Assembly (NCBI GenBank): GCA_900323505.1
Contig: OOIN01000035.1
Span: forward strand, 556,670 to 620,669
Source: Ustilago trichophora
Taxonomy: Eukaryota > Basidiomycota > Ustilaginomycetes > Ustilaginales > Ustilaginaceae
Direction of reading: 5' to 3'
Length of the DNA stretch: 64,000 nucleotides
In this document: positions 50,490 to 62,153 of the stretch, one piece after another
Position numbering within the stretch: position 1 is the stretch's first letter
Layout of the letters: every line of letters begins with the position of its first letter
Translations under genes and position numbers: made by a program
The notes under the pieces: model-generated
What the model was told of the DNA's origin: nothing
Seen by the model: the letters and a program-made list of their open reading frames with translations, nothing else
The model's database searches: none

Positions 50490-53400
50490 CGCTCCGAGCA
50501 GAGCGATCGGCCCAGTTTGCACAAAATGAGAAGAGTCGTCTGACACTCTTATCTTTGCCTGTCGAGCCTGATTGTTGAACTGATGGCCATCCTGTTCGAT
50601 TGTTTTGTCGCCTTCCTCATCCAGCCGTTGGACTTGAGTTTACATGATCAACGAGTCTGTGCGGCTGGGTTCAAGCTTCCACGCGAGACGCCTCATCTGT
50701 AGCTGTTTCTCGTCACAAAGCACGCTCGGCCAAGGATTTTGCTCGATTGATTCATTGCATGACAGACGACTTTGGGAGATCTTCGGTAATTAGACGGGAA
50801 GCAAGACATTGTAGAAGACAGGCTTCCCGAGGGCCAAGATGCGAGTTGATGTTTCGGTCAAGGTCCATGTGGCATTCATTTCAACGCGGAACGAACTGAT
50901 CCGAAGAGTCGAATGGCGTGCTTCCAATCGGATCAACGTTAAGGCACGCAAAACACCGCAGCGTAGCGCAGAGGAAAGTCTCAATCTGGTCGTGAAAATG
51001 CAATTTGACGGAATTCTGGCACAGGAAAGGGCCGGCACAAAAGCTATCCTACCTCAAAGCACGTTCTATACAGTACAGCAATGTTGCCATGCGGATCAAG
51101 CCCAAGCAGCGGCTTAACTCAATCAAGCATGCTCGTCCTTGCAACGTACGATGGCCGTGGCTGTTGAAACAATGTTTTCCAACTCCGTCTGCCTCGTGGC
51201 TTCCCGAACCCTACATCCACAGAACTTGGCTATTGTACCTGCATAGCCTGGAAATTAGGCTGCACTCGATGCCTACGCGGACACGCTATCACCAATTCGC
51301 GGGCAAATTTGGGGCAAAGCCTTCTGCGGCTGTCTTTGCCCTACATATCAGTTTTTTGCATAGAAAATTGTAGGCAGCGATTCTGATACGTCGAAACCGT
51401 CGGTCAGTTTCCCTTGCCTTTTATCCGAGGATGCAAGGAGTAAATTCGTTTCTTGTCTACTTAGAAGGGTCAAGCCTCCATGCTTCCATTGCGGAGGTTC
51501 GGCGAACATTGTTGGTGCCTGACCAAATTCTTGCTCTGGGAATGGATTTGGTCGTGTGCTCTCAATGCAACAGACACCTCTTCGCGGACCAAGATCCGAC
51601 TCCATGATCGCTCAAGAGGCAAGGATCGGTACAAAGCTGTCAGGCCAGGAATGAGATCAAAGTAGGACATGCTGCAGGAATCAATCGAATTCATTTGACT
51701 TTTCACGGCCTCCAATTCAGAGCCAGCTGGGGTTTCAGTACATACACTAGTGAGATGGAGATTGGTTCCAGTAGCACGTCCTTGTCGTCAGCGAATCTTT
51801 CCGTGGTGCCGTCGAGCAGAAGAGCAGAGGGACGAGAAACTACTGTATTTCAGAAAGCGGAGAGTGAAAAGCCAAAGTCTCACTAGATTGCGAGGCGATC
51901 GGTGCGCGCCCGTCTGCGATCGAGCTGCATGCGTCTTGCTGTGAGTACTGTACCGCAAAAGCCATGCTTCTCTTGGAGGTTGCATGAAAGCATTCAAGAT
52001 TCTTTTTGTCCCATTCTTGTCCCGGGCAACCAGCCTCGTGTGCTGAAACAAAACAATCAGCAACTGTGCTGCATATTGAGTCACATTCACCGCGGGCACT
52101 GCAGTCATTGACGAGCCGCATATGCATTCGGTCCAGCCACCCTGGTGACAAATGTGCGCTTGCCTTCGCCAGTCTCAACATCACATTCCCGATCCTGCCT
52201 TCCCTCTGCGGACAAGACTATCCAAGGAGACCATAGCGAGTACTCGTGCGGAGGTAGTGGACATTAACCTTTAAAAGTCCCGTAGCAGCTCGCGCAGCTA
52301 TTGTTCGCGACAGGGTCAAGATGCCCGAGATTCGCAAAACAGTTGATGGGCATGTGGTCGTGCATCACAGATCACCACATCTTGGCTAGCAGAGCCTGCA
52401 CCTAAAATGAATACCAGGGCGGCATCGGGGAGGTCCGAGGGGTAACATCGTAGAAGAGGCAGACATGGAAAGCGTTGCTGCATTCCTGGCCAAATGACTC
52501 CGTTCGCTGCGACAACAAAGATGTTGTCGGTGCAAGCTGCCAACCAACAGCTGCGAGCTGCGAGATTCGGCTGCATGATTTGTGTTTTTGCGCGATGTGA
52601 AAGATTCAATAGTGGCAGCGAGAGCTGCTGAGCTGTACATACTGTACGGAGAGGCTTGCAGGGCTTCCGCAGAGCCGCTAGAGTCACGGATACATGCAAG
52701 CGGCCCGCACAGATCTACGAGTAACTAGCACTGGGCTTGGGTCTGATCCACTAGCTAGGAACGGGGTCGGAGTGTCAATCTGTGCATCCCCATCTGACAT
52801 TCGATTACTGACGCGCTTCTTCACGCTGAACGTCGCAGGGCCGAAGACCAGATGTAAGGAAAACGTTTCGACTTCCAGTCTAGCACACGGTAAACCAAGA
52901 GAACCTCTTTCTATTATCTATGATCATTGTCGTGAACGCTTCTATTCGCAATCAATTGAGAACGAGACACACAACGGCGTTGGATCTGGTGTTCTTTTGA
53001 TTGCGAGATTAATCAAGAGTCTCAGGTACGAGCCTAGTCTGAGAAAAAAAATATATACATATAACTAAGCTTGAACCGTTTTGTCTGCATGCGTGCAGCG
53101 CCAAGGCATCAACAAGCGCCAGTTCTTCCTGCCCGGCGGCAGATTGAGATTGGCCAGGGTGAGCCAGGAACGATGGCAGTCGCCGCTTGTTCAAGTTTGT
53201 GCAAGTGCACAGGGCGACGGGTCACAAGCAGCTGGTCTCAAGGCACGTGTACGACCCTATGCGTACCGTCCCATCAAGCCGACTCATTAAAGACAGGGCG
53301 GTCGCAAAACACAACCGAGCAGAGGATTCGAGAACCTCTCGGGTGCGGTACTTGCAGGGCCATGGGAACACATCCGCTTCGGCAAAGATCGAGCTTGGGG

Positions 53401-55525
53401 GAGCCTCGGATGTCATGCAAGACGTTCGCTGTTCCTGTTGAGGAGATACCTCTCAATCCAGGGCTAACACCGGACAGATCTGGCTCAAAGCAAACAAAAT
53501 CGTCTGTCCATGAAGCAAGGGTCCTAATCTGACAAGTTCGGCGGCCTCGCTTCTGTTGTTGTGGCACCTTGCTTTCGGGACATCGCTGCGTAATTGAGAA
53601 ACCCGAGGTAGAGTCAAAACGGACACTCACGTCAACATCTCAGCAGAATCGCCCAGTTCCAAACAAAATTTCTTGAGGCTGGTGGGCAAGTCAAGTGTGG
53701 AACGTGCACTGCAACCGCCAAGGACGCAAAGGGTAGACTGTTTGGCGCTAACTTGTTCGGGAAGTTTTGATGAACACAGAAAGGAAGGGGGGCGGAGAGT
53801 GAAAGATCGGAGAGGAAAACAAGACAGCCGCAAAAGGTCAGCAAGCGTAGATTATAGCGACGAAACCCATGGCGCAGGTGACTGCTTCCATAGGCCTCTT
53901 GGTTCCATGGAAAGAGGGTCGATTTTTTAAACAAAGCAGGGTCCAAGTTCCATTTCGAGTCTGTCCCCTGTCCCAGCCAGCCAGCATTTGTGGCTGCACG
54001 GTCGACGTACATTTGCCGCGGTCAACGGGGAAACCACGATTAAATTGAGAATTGTGCTTTGAATCGACTCCGCTCTCCGCTCTCCGCTCCCATCCGTGTC
54101 TCAGACTTGAACAGAGCGTAAGCATTGCAGTGCGGTGCTCCTCTCTGTGTGCTTTGCCGTTTGGGCGCTCTGTCGCCTGCCAAGTGCGACCAGCTGGCTG
54201 CCTCGGTTTCATTTGATGAGCTCCGAATTGCATGAACGCAGCTGAGATTGAGGGCAAACACGATCGGTGAAAGAAAGGCCCCGAGTACGGTCTTCGAGAC
54301 TGAACTTTGTGGGAATGCACACACACACACATCTCAGAGAGTGTTGATTGCCGGGCAGTTTGATCAGGAGTTAACGGTGCCTGGTGGAAACAACGTGGGT
54401 TTCGATGCTTTGTAAACACAATTCGCACGTCAACAAGTTGATTCTCAACCCTCTTACGTTTACAAACGAGGTTCGTGATGGGACAGAGTTTGTACGTTAC
54501 TTTACAGTACAGTAGGGTCGATTCGCAATCTCGATGACCCAAGATCGAGGCATTTTGCATTCGCGGACTGGAGCGGTGTTAATCCAAGCGAAGTAAGATC
54601 TCGGACCCTTTTCCGGGCAAGTGAAGCGCGCGCTGCATACAAAGCTAGCAAAGCGAGTAGTCCGTAACAATGGATCGCAGTGCTTGGAAGTCCAGTGAAG
54701 CAGGCAGCACTGTGAAATAGAGCGACTTTTAGACGAGACCAATAGAAGGAACCCAGCGGGAATCTCGGCGCATGAAGGTGGCGGCTGGCGGAGGAGTTGA
54801 AAAAAGAAAGCGGTGGCGTGTCGAGCCAAGCGAATGAGAAAAAACACCTCTCTGTCTCAAGCTTGCTTCCCAAATATAGAACTCGGTTGTGCCTTTTGTG
54901 TTGCTGCATCGCGCTTGCTTAACCCTTTGGTTGCAGCCAGCTAGATTTAGCTGCATTCTTGCATCTACCTCTCTGTACGTTTTGCTCTTTTCTTTCTGCC
55001 GTGGATTCTGAATACGCAATTTACGCACCATCTCAGCTGGATCCCGTCGGGGGCGTGTTGAACTCGGTTGTCTAAATCCAAGCTCAAGCACCGAGAAGAG
55101 CCGAAGCCAACTCCCTTCTATACAACATTTGCATGTTTGTCCTCATTTCCTGTCCTCCACGCCTCACCTCCTCTCTCTTGAGTAGATAGCTTAAGGACAT
55201 CTGTTTCTCTAACCTTCGGAAACTCCGCTCGTTCGGCTCAACCAACCCTGGTGTGAGTTTTGGCGTGATCCATTTCGTATTGCTAAATCCTGGTTCCAGT
55301 GGACCACTAATTTCAAATTATCAAATTGAAAGATCAGCGTAGACAGAAACAGGAGGAAAAATAAATATAAATAAAAAATTCGGTTGCGCTTCAAGATCCG
55401 CAAGGTTGACCCAGATTTGATGCGGATGCCGTAAAAGCATCCCTCTCTTTGCGGTTCGGACGCCAACTGATCAGCACAAGTTTTGAGATGCACTTCCGTG
55501 TGCAGTTGCCGCCTTGACACTCTTT

Positions 55526-55580
55526 TGTACTGTACTGTACTGTACTGTACTGTACTGTACTGTACTGTACTGTACTGTAT
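55526..55580 (+). repeat. TGTAC pentamer repeat, about 11 units
   Basis: This is the longest of the TACTG/CAGTA pentamer runs in the window, ending in one TGTAT variant. It lies 1.1 kb upstream of the bHLH gene. Confidence 0.9.
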
Positions 55581-56645
55581 TGTTGCCTACATCGCTTTAA
55601 CCACATTTTCGGGTCCCTCGCCGCTGCATGAATCATCGTTGCCATCTGACCACACCACGCCGCTCATTCCCGCGCGGTCCCACCTCTTTTCTGTCGGTTT
55701 GTCTTTCTTGTGCATGCAGCAAGCACTACCATCGCCACTACTTACGCAGTGACGCTCAAATGCCTCTCGGGCTTTGCGCTTTCTTTTCCCTTTTCGATCC
55801 ATTGTATGTACAGGACTGTACACCTAATTTTTTTTTTCTTCTACATATTTTATTTTTATTTTCTTCTTTCTTCGAGCCGAGCAAGTGCTTTGCCGTTGCG
55901 CCAAAAAGATGCTTTTTTGGCCCCCCTTCGGCCATGTCGTCCTGCGTCTTGACTGTCTCACCGTCGCTCTCTCTCTCGTGTTCCTGCTTGGACGTTTGTT
56001 CAGGTGCTTCCGACCTTTGGTCTCGGCATGAACGCTGCTGTCGTGCTGGGCGAAAAGAGTCTTGGCTTGCTTCCTTTTGACATCCTTCTCGCATCTCCCC
56101 TCCTCACTCACTCGATGCTTCTACGCTAACAAGCCCCCAGTCACCCCTCAACCTTTTTCTCCCTCCTCGCCCTTTTTTTCTCATGTTGATATCTTTGTCG
56201 TTTGCTACATCGCAATCCCTTCTTCTTCACCCATCACAACTACTGCCCCGATCATCGTCCCCGAATCGCCCCAAACGCATCGCCATCTTACCGATCCTGC
56301 GTTCTGTTCATCAGGACTCGTCGTGCTACAAGTACGCTGTCGCTCTCTCCCGGCTCCCACTTCGCCAGCGCTATCATAACAGCTCTCGACAAAGCTGCCA
56401 ACAACCTTGCCCCAACTTGACCCATTAACAGTCAATCTGAAGGAGTCCTGCACAGCTCTCTTGTCCCAAGCCACACACAACCTACCTGGCACATTCGCCA
56501 GCAGAGCATACAGCAGACGAACCGACCACAAGGCCGACTGAGGCATACAAAGGCCCACAAAAGTCCCAAACCCACTCGAATTCTTGACTCATCCGCACCT
56601 CCCCCCACAAACTTGAGAAGCAGTGCATATCACCGCATAATCACC

Positions 56646-58436
56646 ATGTTTCCCACACGAGCTTTCGAAGGCGACCGCAATACTCTGCCGCCCATCTCTT
56701 CTTTGTCCTCCTCGCACGAACTCTTGCATGACTCGCGACCATCTTCAGCGCACGATCATCACCAAACTCCACCTGCCGGTCTCCCGCCTCGCCCTCAACG
56801 CGAGATGGAGCCTCTCCGTCCTGGTCCTTTCCCGCGTTCAGCCGAAGAAGCCTACGCAGCGCCGACAAATTCAAAGTTTACACACAACGGCCCACCACCG
56901 CCCTTCCATCGCGACATGAAACGCGGCTCGCCCGTGTCCGACGAGGGCGCCTGGCGCTCGTACGACCGAACCAAGCCACGCTTCGGCACCCAGGAAGGCT
57001 ACAGCCCGCACGTACCTTCAGCACCTCACGCCGCCAGAGACGACGGCAGAACAGCACCATGGCAACGCCCTTCCGACGAGCCACACCGGCCTCGTATGCC
57101 CGCACCTCCAGCAGGAATGCGTGACGATGGTTCGTGGAGGCCGGTTTCCACATCACGCGACCGTGCTGATCTGCATCCCGAAGCGTTTGCTCACGAACGC
57201 GCAAGGGTGGAAGAGAGTTGGCGTGAAGAGCGAAGCGGCCGAATCATGCATCCTTACGACGCCGCTCCAGGCTATCCTTCCATGGGTCCCTACGGCCAGG
57301 ATGTCCGTGCTGGTGTTCGTCCCCTTGATGCAGATTACGCTGATGACGCCCGTCGCATTCGCAGACGCGCCACTTCGAGCTTGGTAGAGGAGGAACAGAA
57401 TGCTCAGAGGTACCCACTGTCAGTTGCACGTCCACACGGTCTTGCAACATACAGCCCTCCCGGATCTCGAAGCCAGAGCGCAGCGCCTAATCAGGCATCC
57501 GTGAGGCCCGGCACGATGCCCGGCATGGAACCGCCTAGACCTGCCTCCACGCTCGGTGTCATGCCCAATGCCTCTCCCGCCGCTTCGGCTGCACCTGCAC
57601 AGGCCCCCGCAGCCACCAACACAGTCAATGCTAACAGGCGAGTAGCGCACCTCTTGTCGGAACAGAAACGTCGCGAGTCGATCAACACTGGCTTCGAGGA
57701 TCTGCGCCAGGCCATTCCAGCTTGCAGAGACGGCCAGGACAGCAAGGCTACCATTCTCAAGCGTGCTCTCGAGTACATTCGTGAGCTAGAGAGCGTCGTC
57801 GAGCGACAGCACCGCCCACCGCTCGAGAGTCACACACTCGGTGGCTACAGCAACCGAAGTCCTCCCGACGACAAGGACGACATCCGCCGCTTCGGCCGCC
57901 CTGGCGGCGACGAAGACCGCCGCGGTAGCACTAGGCAGATGACTGGCGGTAGCGGCAGCAGCAGCAGCGACACTGGCAGCGGTCCCAGGATCGGAGGTCT
58001 GGCTTCCAACGCCTTCGGTGGAGCTCCGAACGGATATCCCTCGGCTCATGCTCCTCTCGACGTGAGAGCATACCCGCCGTATGGCTCGCACAACCTGCCC
58101 CTTGCTGCACACAACCTGAATATGGAGGCAGCCAGAAGCACGGTAGACCAAACCAGATCCGGGCCCTTCAACAGCTACCATGGTCCCAACGGCTCACTAG
58201 CCAAGCGCTGGGCCGAAGATTCGGACGAGGACCAGCGCTCGCCTTCTCGCCGAAGAGTTTCGGACGGCGACAAGGATGAGGTTCAGCGCTCACCCACTGG
58301 CTCCAATTACCTCATTGCTCCTGGTGCTCACTCTCGATCTCCTCCACTCATGCATTCCCCCCATCTCGAAAAGCCGCGCGACTGGCACAGCCGCCTCGAT
58401 AACAAATCGCTAGTCGACTCTGCTGTCCGTGTCTAA
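56646..58436 (+). CDS. bHLH transcription factor
   Basis: It encodes 596 residues from the ATG at 56646 (context ATCACCATG); an in-frame ATG at 56613 is an alternative. The first ~330 residues are Pro/Ser/Arg-rich and disordered. One basic helix-loop-helix domain lies at about 336-386: NRRVAHLLSEQKRRESINTG, then FEDLRQAIP, a loop with GQDSKATILKRA, and LEYIRELESVVE. The basic region has His, Glu and Arg at the positions that read CACGTG-type E-boxes (group B pattern). No leucine zipper of useful length follows. The C-terminal half is Gly/Ser/Pro-rich. Target genes are unknown. The leader upstream is long and CT-rich. Confidence 0.9.
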   Translation: MFPTRAFEGDRNTLPPISSLSSSHELLHDSRPSSAHDHHQTPPAGLPPRPQREMEPLRPGPFPRSAEEAYAAPTNSKFTHNGPPPPFHRDMKRGSPVSDEGAWRSYDRTKPRFGTQEGYSPHVPSAPHAARDDGRTAPWQRPSDEPHRPRMPAPPAGMRDDGSWRPVSTSRDRADLHPEAFAHERARVEESWREERSGRIMHPYDAAPGYPSMGPYGQDVRAGVRPLDADYADDARRIRRRATSSLVEEEQNAQRYPLSVARPHGLATYSPPGSRSQSAAPNQASVRPGTMPGMEPPRPASTLGVMPNASPAASAAPAQAPAATNTVNANRRVAHLLSEQKRRESINTGFEDLRQAIPACRDGQDSKATILKRALEYIRELESVVERQHRPPLESHTLGGYSNRSPPDDKDDIRRFGRPGGDEDRRGSTRQMTGGSGSSSSDTGSGPRIGGLASNAFGGAPNGYPSAHAPLDVRAYPPYGSHNLPLAAHNLNMEAARSTVDQTRSGPFNSYHGPNGSLAKRWAEDSDEDQRSPSRRRVSDGDKDEVQRSPTGSNYLIAPGAHSRSPPLMHSPHLEKPRDWHSRLDNKSLVDSAVRV

Positions 58437-59155
58437 GCCTTGCGCAATAGCGGTGCAATGTGCTTTCTCGACTGTGTCGTCGCCATCGTCCCGCCTTGCT
58501 TGTTCCTTTCCCTGGTTTTTGGTTTTTTAATTTTCTTTCTTTGCCTTGCTCTTTCTCACATAATTCCTTTCATACACGCTAGACCTGTCTTCACTTCTAA
58601 TCGCCTAACTGCTGACCTGCTAATCATGTAGACTATCATCGCTTCTGGGATTCATCTTTCCGTGATCAACACGGGGACTATGTCACCTTCAACAAAGTAT
58701 CTTTGCTCGTCTGATGTCGTGTGGAATGTGTCGATAGTCAAGAGTCCCTTTTTGCGGGTCGCCTTTTTCCAAGCAATTTTTCCGAAAAGAGAAAATGTGG
58801 GGCTTGCGCGAATTTCCGAATCAAGTACATGTACAGTACAGTACTGACAGTTCAAGAGCACTGCCGGCTTGGACTGTGCGCAGGCTCCTGCTTCGGACCC
58901 TGACGAAATCAAGCTGCCATCCCAAAGTAGTTTTTGCCTTCAAGCTTCATCTCTACCTTCATCCTACTCCTCACTTTCCGCATCGGATCAATCTAACTTT
59001 CGACAAAGAAAGGATTCCTGCAGAATACAACACAGGGCCAGCCCCTTTGAAAGGCGCTCTGAACATTGGTTTTGACACTTGACTCGATCTCTCCCAGAGC
59101 TCACCAGCAATCGCCCTGCCATTGTGATACTCGGCGATAGATCCAATTCGCCACG
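58437..59155. other. Intergenic stretch between the bHLH and flavoprotein genes
   Basis: No gene is seen. It holds the bHLH 3' flank, a CAGTA run at 58829-58845 and a leader before 59156. Confidence 0.5.
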
Positions 59156-61042
59156 ATGGTCAGACGCTCACTGCTGCATCAGCTGGGCTTGTTGCTTGCT
59201 GTACTCCAGATAGTCTCCTGCACCTCTTCCGACCAGCTCGGTGACGCTTACGACTCCCCGGACAACATCGTTCGAAACCCTGTTCACGCCAAGGCGTCTT
59301 ACTTTGAGCCGAATGAACCGCATTCCAACATCGAGCCGACCGAAGGCCGCACTCGCAGAATCGCAATCATCGGCGCCGGGCCCTCCGGCACCTCAGCAGC
59401 ATACTTCCTCAAGCATGCCCAAGATCGTCTTGCCTCCATCAACGCATCCAGCGACAAACTCGACATCACCCTCTACGAACGCAACACGCACATCGGCGGG
59501 CGCACCGCCGTCGTCTACCCTTACGATGATGAGACACAATCTCCCATCGAGCTAGGTGCGAGCATCTTTGCCGATGTCAATCTAAATTTGCGCCGCGCCG
59601 TCAAGGATTTCTCGCTCGAAACGGGCGCTCCCAACGGTCTATCGGGCCAGATGGGCATCTGGGACGGTCAACAGTTTCTCTTTGAAGGCGATCAGAGCAG
59701 CTGGTGGACCAGCGCCAAATTCTTTCTTCGCTACGGCTACAGCGCCATCACCACCGAGGCGGTGGTCAAGAAGCAACTTGCATACTTTTTGGGACTCTAC
59801 CGGCCGAGCTTCCTCCATTCCCGCACCAAGGCTGGCCGGAGCGTCTCGGGGTACCCGTGGAAGTCAATTGAGGATCTGGCGGATGCGGTGAATGCGACTT
59901 CGTTGGTGGGCACGACTGGAATGCAGTTCTTCAAGGAGAAGCGCGTATCGGAGCTCTTCATCGAGGAGATGGTGGAGGCGGCCACGCGAGTCAACTATGC
60001 ACAGGATACCGATCAGATCCATGGCTTCGGTGCGCTCGTCTCTCTCGCTGCCTCGGGGGCGACGGGCGTAAAGGATGGCAACTATCGCATCTTTGAAGAG
60101 TTTGCCCGACGAAGTGGAGCCAGGCTTTTGGCCGGAGTCGAGGGCCAAGTGACCGGTATTGTCCGGTTCAACAGCGCCACCCGTCCCAAACGAGGCCAGC
60201 CTGAGGTAGACTTCGAATCTGCCGAGACTCAAGTCCAATGGTACATCGGCACAAAGAGCGGCGAAGGCGAAGTCTACGACGCAGTCATCATCGCTACACC
60301 CTGGCACAATTCCGATATCACTCTTCTCAACACTCCCGAACGGGTCAAGAGTAAATCGTTCGTTCATCTTCACGTGACCCTGTTGACCACGAGTCGCCAA
60401 AGTCCAAACCCGGAGTACTTTGGCCTGGGATCGCAAGATGCGGTGCCTAACACGATTCTCACTTCCGACGAGAGTGTGCGCAGGGCGAGCGACAAAAAGA
60501 AGCCTGCTGCTGGAAGCGACCCGCAAGATCCAGGGCAAGAACCACCAGTGGTGCAGCAGCTCAAGAAGCCAAATCTGGACTTTTTCTCCTTAAACTACTT
60601 GCGCAGTGTTACACCCACCAAATCCTCTTCTTCCCCGTTGCGTTTCACGAATCAAGGCTCTTCCTCTAAAGAGAAAGAGTACGTGGTGAAAATCTTCTCG
60701 CACACTCGCATCTCTGATGATCTCCTCGCCCAGCTCTTCGGCGACACCATTTCCTGGGTACGAAGACACGAATGGGATTCATACCCCTATCTCACCCCCA
60801 CCGACCGTTTTCCACGTATTGAGGTCGATGAGAATCTCTACTACTCGAATGCGATGGAAAGTCTCGTTTCCACCATGGAGACTTCCACTGTAGCGGCCAA
60901 GAACACCGTCGCCCTGCTCCTGAGCAAGTGGTACGGCGACCAGTTTGTAAATGGCGAGGATTGCCAGTATGGGATCGAGGACGAGCTGAAGGATCCGCTC
61001 AAGAACAAGAATTGGGCTGGTTGGGGTTGCGATTCCGGTTAG
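59156..61042 (+). CDS. Prenylcysteine oxidase-like flavoprotein
   Basis: It encodes 628 residues. The first ~22 residues (MVRRSLLHQLGLLLAVLQIV) form a signal peptide, so the protein should enter the secretory pathway and act in a vacuole or outside the cell. The FAD-binding Rossmann motif is IAIIGAGPSGTSAAYFL near residue 70, followed by YERNTHIGGRTAVV and ELGASIFADVN. The middle matches the prenylcysteine lyase domain: EMVEAATRVNYAQD, then IHGFGALVSLAASGATGVKD and NYRIFEEFARRSGARLL. Enzymes of this family release the isoprenoid from prenylcysteine with production of H2O2. Human PCYOX1 has 505 residues; the extra length is mainly a Ser/Pro/Lys insert near 60460-60660. It is the last intact gene before the telomere. 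Confidence 0.9.
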   Translation: MVRRSLLHQLGLLLAVLQIVSCTSSDQLGDAYDSPDNIVRNPVHAKASYFEPNEPHSNIEPTEGRTRRIAIIGAGPSGTSAAYFLKHAQDRLASINASSDKLDITLYERNTHIGGRTAVVYPYDDETQSPIELGASIFADVNLNLRRAVKDFSLETGAPNGLSGQMGIWDGQQFLFEGDQSSWWTSAKFFLRYGYSAITTEAVVKKQLAYFLGLYRPSFLHSRTKAGRSVSGYPWKSIEDLADAVNATSLVGTTGMQFFKEKRVSELFIEEMVEAATRVNYAQDTDQIHGFGALVSLAASGATGVKDGNYRIFEEFARRSGARLLAGVEGQVTGIVRFNSATRPKRGQPEVDFESAETQVQWYIGTKSGEGEVYDAVIIATPWHNSDITLLNTPERVKSKSFVHLHVTLLTTSRQSPNPEYFGLGSQDAVPNTILTSDESVRRASDKKKPAAGSDPQDPGQEPPVVQQLKKPNLDFFSLNYLRSVTPTKSSSSPLRFTNQGSSSKEKEYVVKIFSHTRISDDLLAQLFGDTISWVRRHEWDSYPYLTPTDRFPRIEVDENLYYSNAMESLVSTMETSTVAAKNTVALLLSKWYGDQFVNGEDCQYGIEDELKDPLKNKNWAGWGCDSG

Positions 61043-61218
61043 ATCTTTTGCAGTTTCATCGTGTAGCCTTGATGTTACTTTTTGTCCTTGCATTGTCCAC
61101 CCTGCAAGTTTTTGTTTCTCGTCACACGGTGCCTTTGCCCAGACTGCAAGGCTGTGTGATTTCCAAACAGTTTGGACACTGTTTCTGTCTGTGTTCACTT
61201 TGTGGCCTGCTGCTTCAA

Positions 61219-61345
61219 TTGCAAGACTGGCATCTCAGGTAGAAAAAGCGAGTGTGAGTTCAGGTGGACAGCGATGACACTCATGACTTTCTGGGTCGAG
61301 CAGCGATCAGGGACCAATGTGTATAGCTGAGTATCAAATATGCTA
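61219..61345 (+). repeat. Dispersed repeat, copy 2 (part A, continuing into part B at 61345-61366)
   Basis: This is the match to 35017-35143, on the opposite strand. Here part A passes straight into part B (AACATAATTACAGTAG), so this copy is the less rearranged one. Confidence 0.85.
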
Positions 61346-61660
61346 ACATAATTACAGTAGTTCTGACACATATGTTGGGAAAGTGGATCACCAGAGGTAT
61401 TTCCAGTGGCAGCAGTTTGCCTAGGTCAAAGTTCCTTGAGCCAGTCAAAAGGACAGTATGAGCAGCTAATTTGTAAAGTACTTTGTAGCTAGCCCTAGCC
61501 ATAGCCGGATTGCGGTCAGCAGCAGGGGGCGGACATGTCCGTCCAGCCAAAATGCGCTCCAGAGCACGGTCCACCTGGCCAGAGAGGCCACTGACGGGAC
61601 ACTGCTCAGGTGCCGCAACAGGTACAAATTTTTTCAGCCAGGTCCGTCACGCTTCCCAGG

Positions 61661-61752
61661 CCAGACGCGTCAAAATTGCTGGAAATTCACCAATTTCATC
61701 CACACTGCTCCAATGCCTGACAGACCAATCCAACTTTTTTGGCAGAGCGGCG
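61661..61752 (+). repeat. Subtelomeric direct repeat, copy 1
   Basis: It begins CCAGACGCGTCAAAAT and ends near AATCCAACTTTTTTGGCAGA. It is matched by copy 2 (62050-62153), which starts CCAGACACGTCAAAAT and ends AATTCAACTTTTTGGAGAGC. The copies are about 390 bp apart, with a more diverged middle. Confidence 0.55.
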
Positions 61753-62049
61753 GACCAAGCTGAGCAGCACCATTGTGAGTGACAGACTTGGTCCGTCAGA
61801 CTTGGTCCGTCAGTCAGTGAGCACAAAGGCCATTGGAGTGACGGACCTCAGCCCGTCAGACACACTCACTGTGATGCACACAGTCTGTCAGATGCAGTAT
61901 TCCCATGCTGTACCAAGCAATGAGACTTTCACATGCAGCAGAACGTCTTTGCAGCCATGTCTGTCCCACGCTGAGCCATTCCTTTGTGAGCCTTTGACTG
62001 AAAGCATCTCAACCCTTTGTGACGGACTTGTGTGTGGTTGAGTGTGAGT

Positions 62050-62153
62050 CCAGACACGTCAAAATCAGCAGAAATGAGGTTGGTGTTGGTGCTGGCCCGT
62101 CAGACATGCTCCACTTGTTACAGGTGCTGAAATTCAACTTTTTGGAGAGCGCA
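62050..62153 (+). repeat. Subtelomeric direct repeat, copy 2
   Basis: This is the partner of 61661-61752. Both ends are conserved and the centre has diverged in sequence and length (104 against 92 bp). Confidence 0.55.

Larger units (their letters stand above)
47149..56645. other. 9.5-kb stretch without a recognisable gene
   Basis: Both strands show only short open frames without domain motifs. The largest, such as 53838-54560 on the minus strand, look like random sequence. Features seen are A/T tracts at 48254-48285, an AT-rich inverted pair at 50203-50246 and 50446-50489, scattered single TACAGTA motifs, and a TGTAC run at 55526-55580. From about 55600 to 56640 the sequence is CT-rich and may be a long leader and promoter of the bHLH gene. 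I found no tRNA or rRNA gene. Non-coding RNA cannot be judged from sequence alone. Confidence 0.55.

Noticed and set aside
53838..54560. 240-codon minus-strand frame in the gene desert
   Set aside because: High Cys/His/Arg content with no predicted domain, and many overlapping frames; it looks random.
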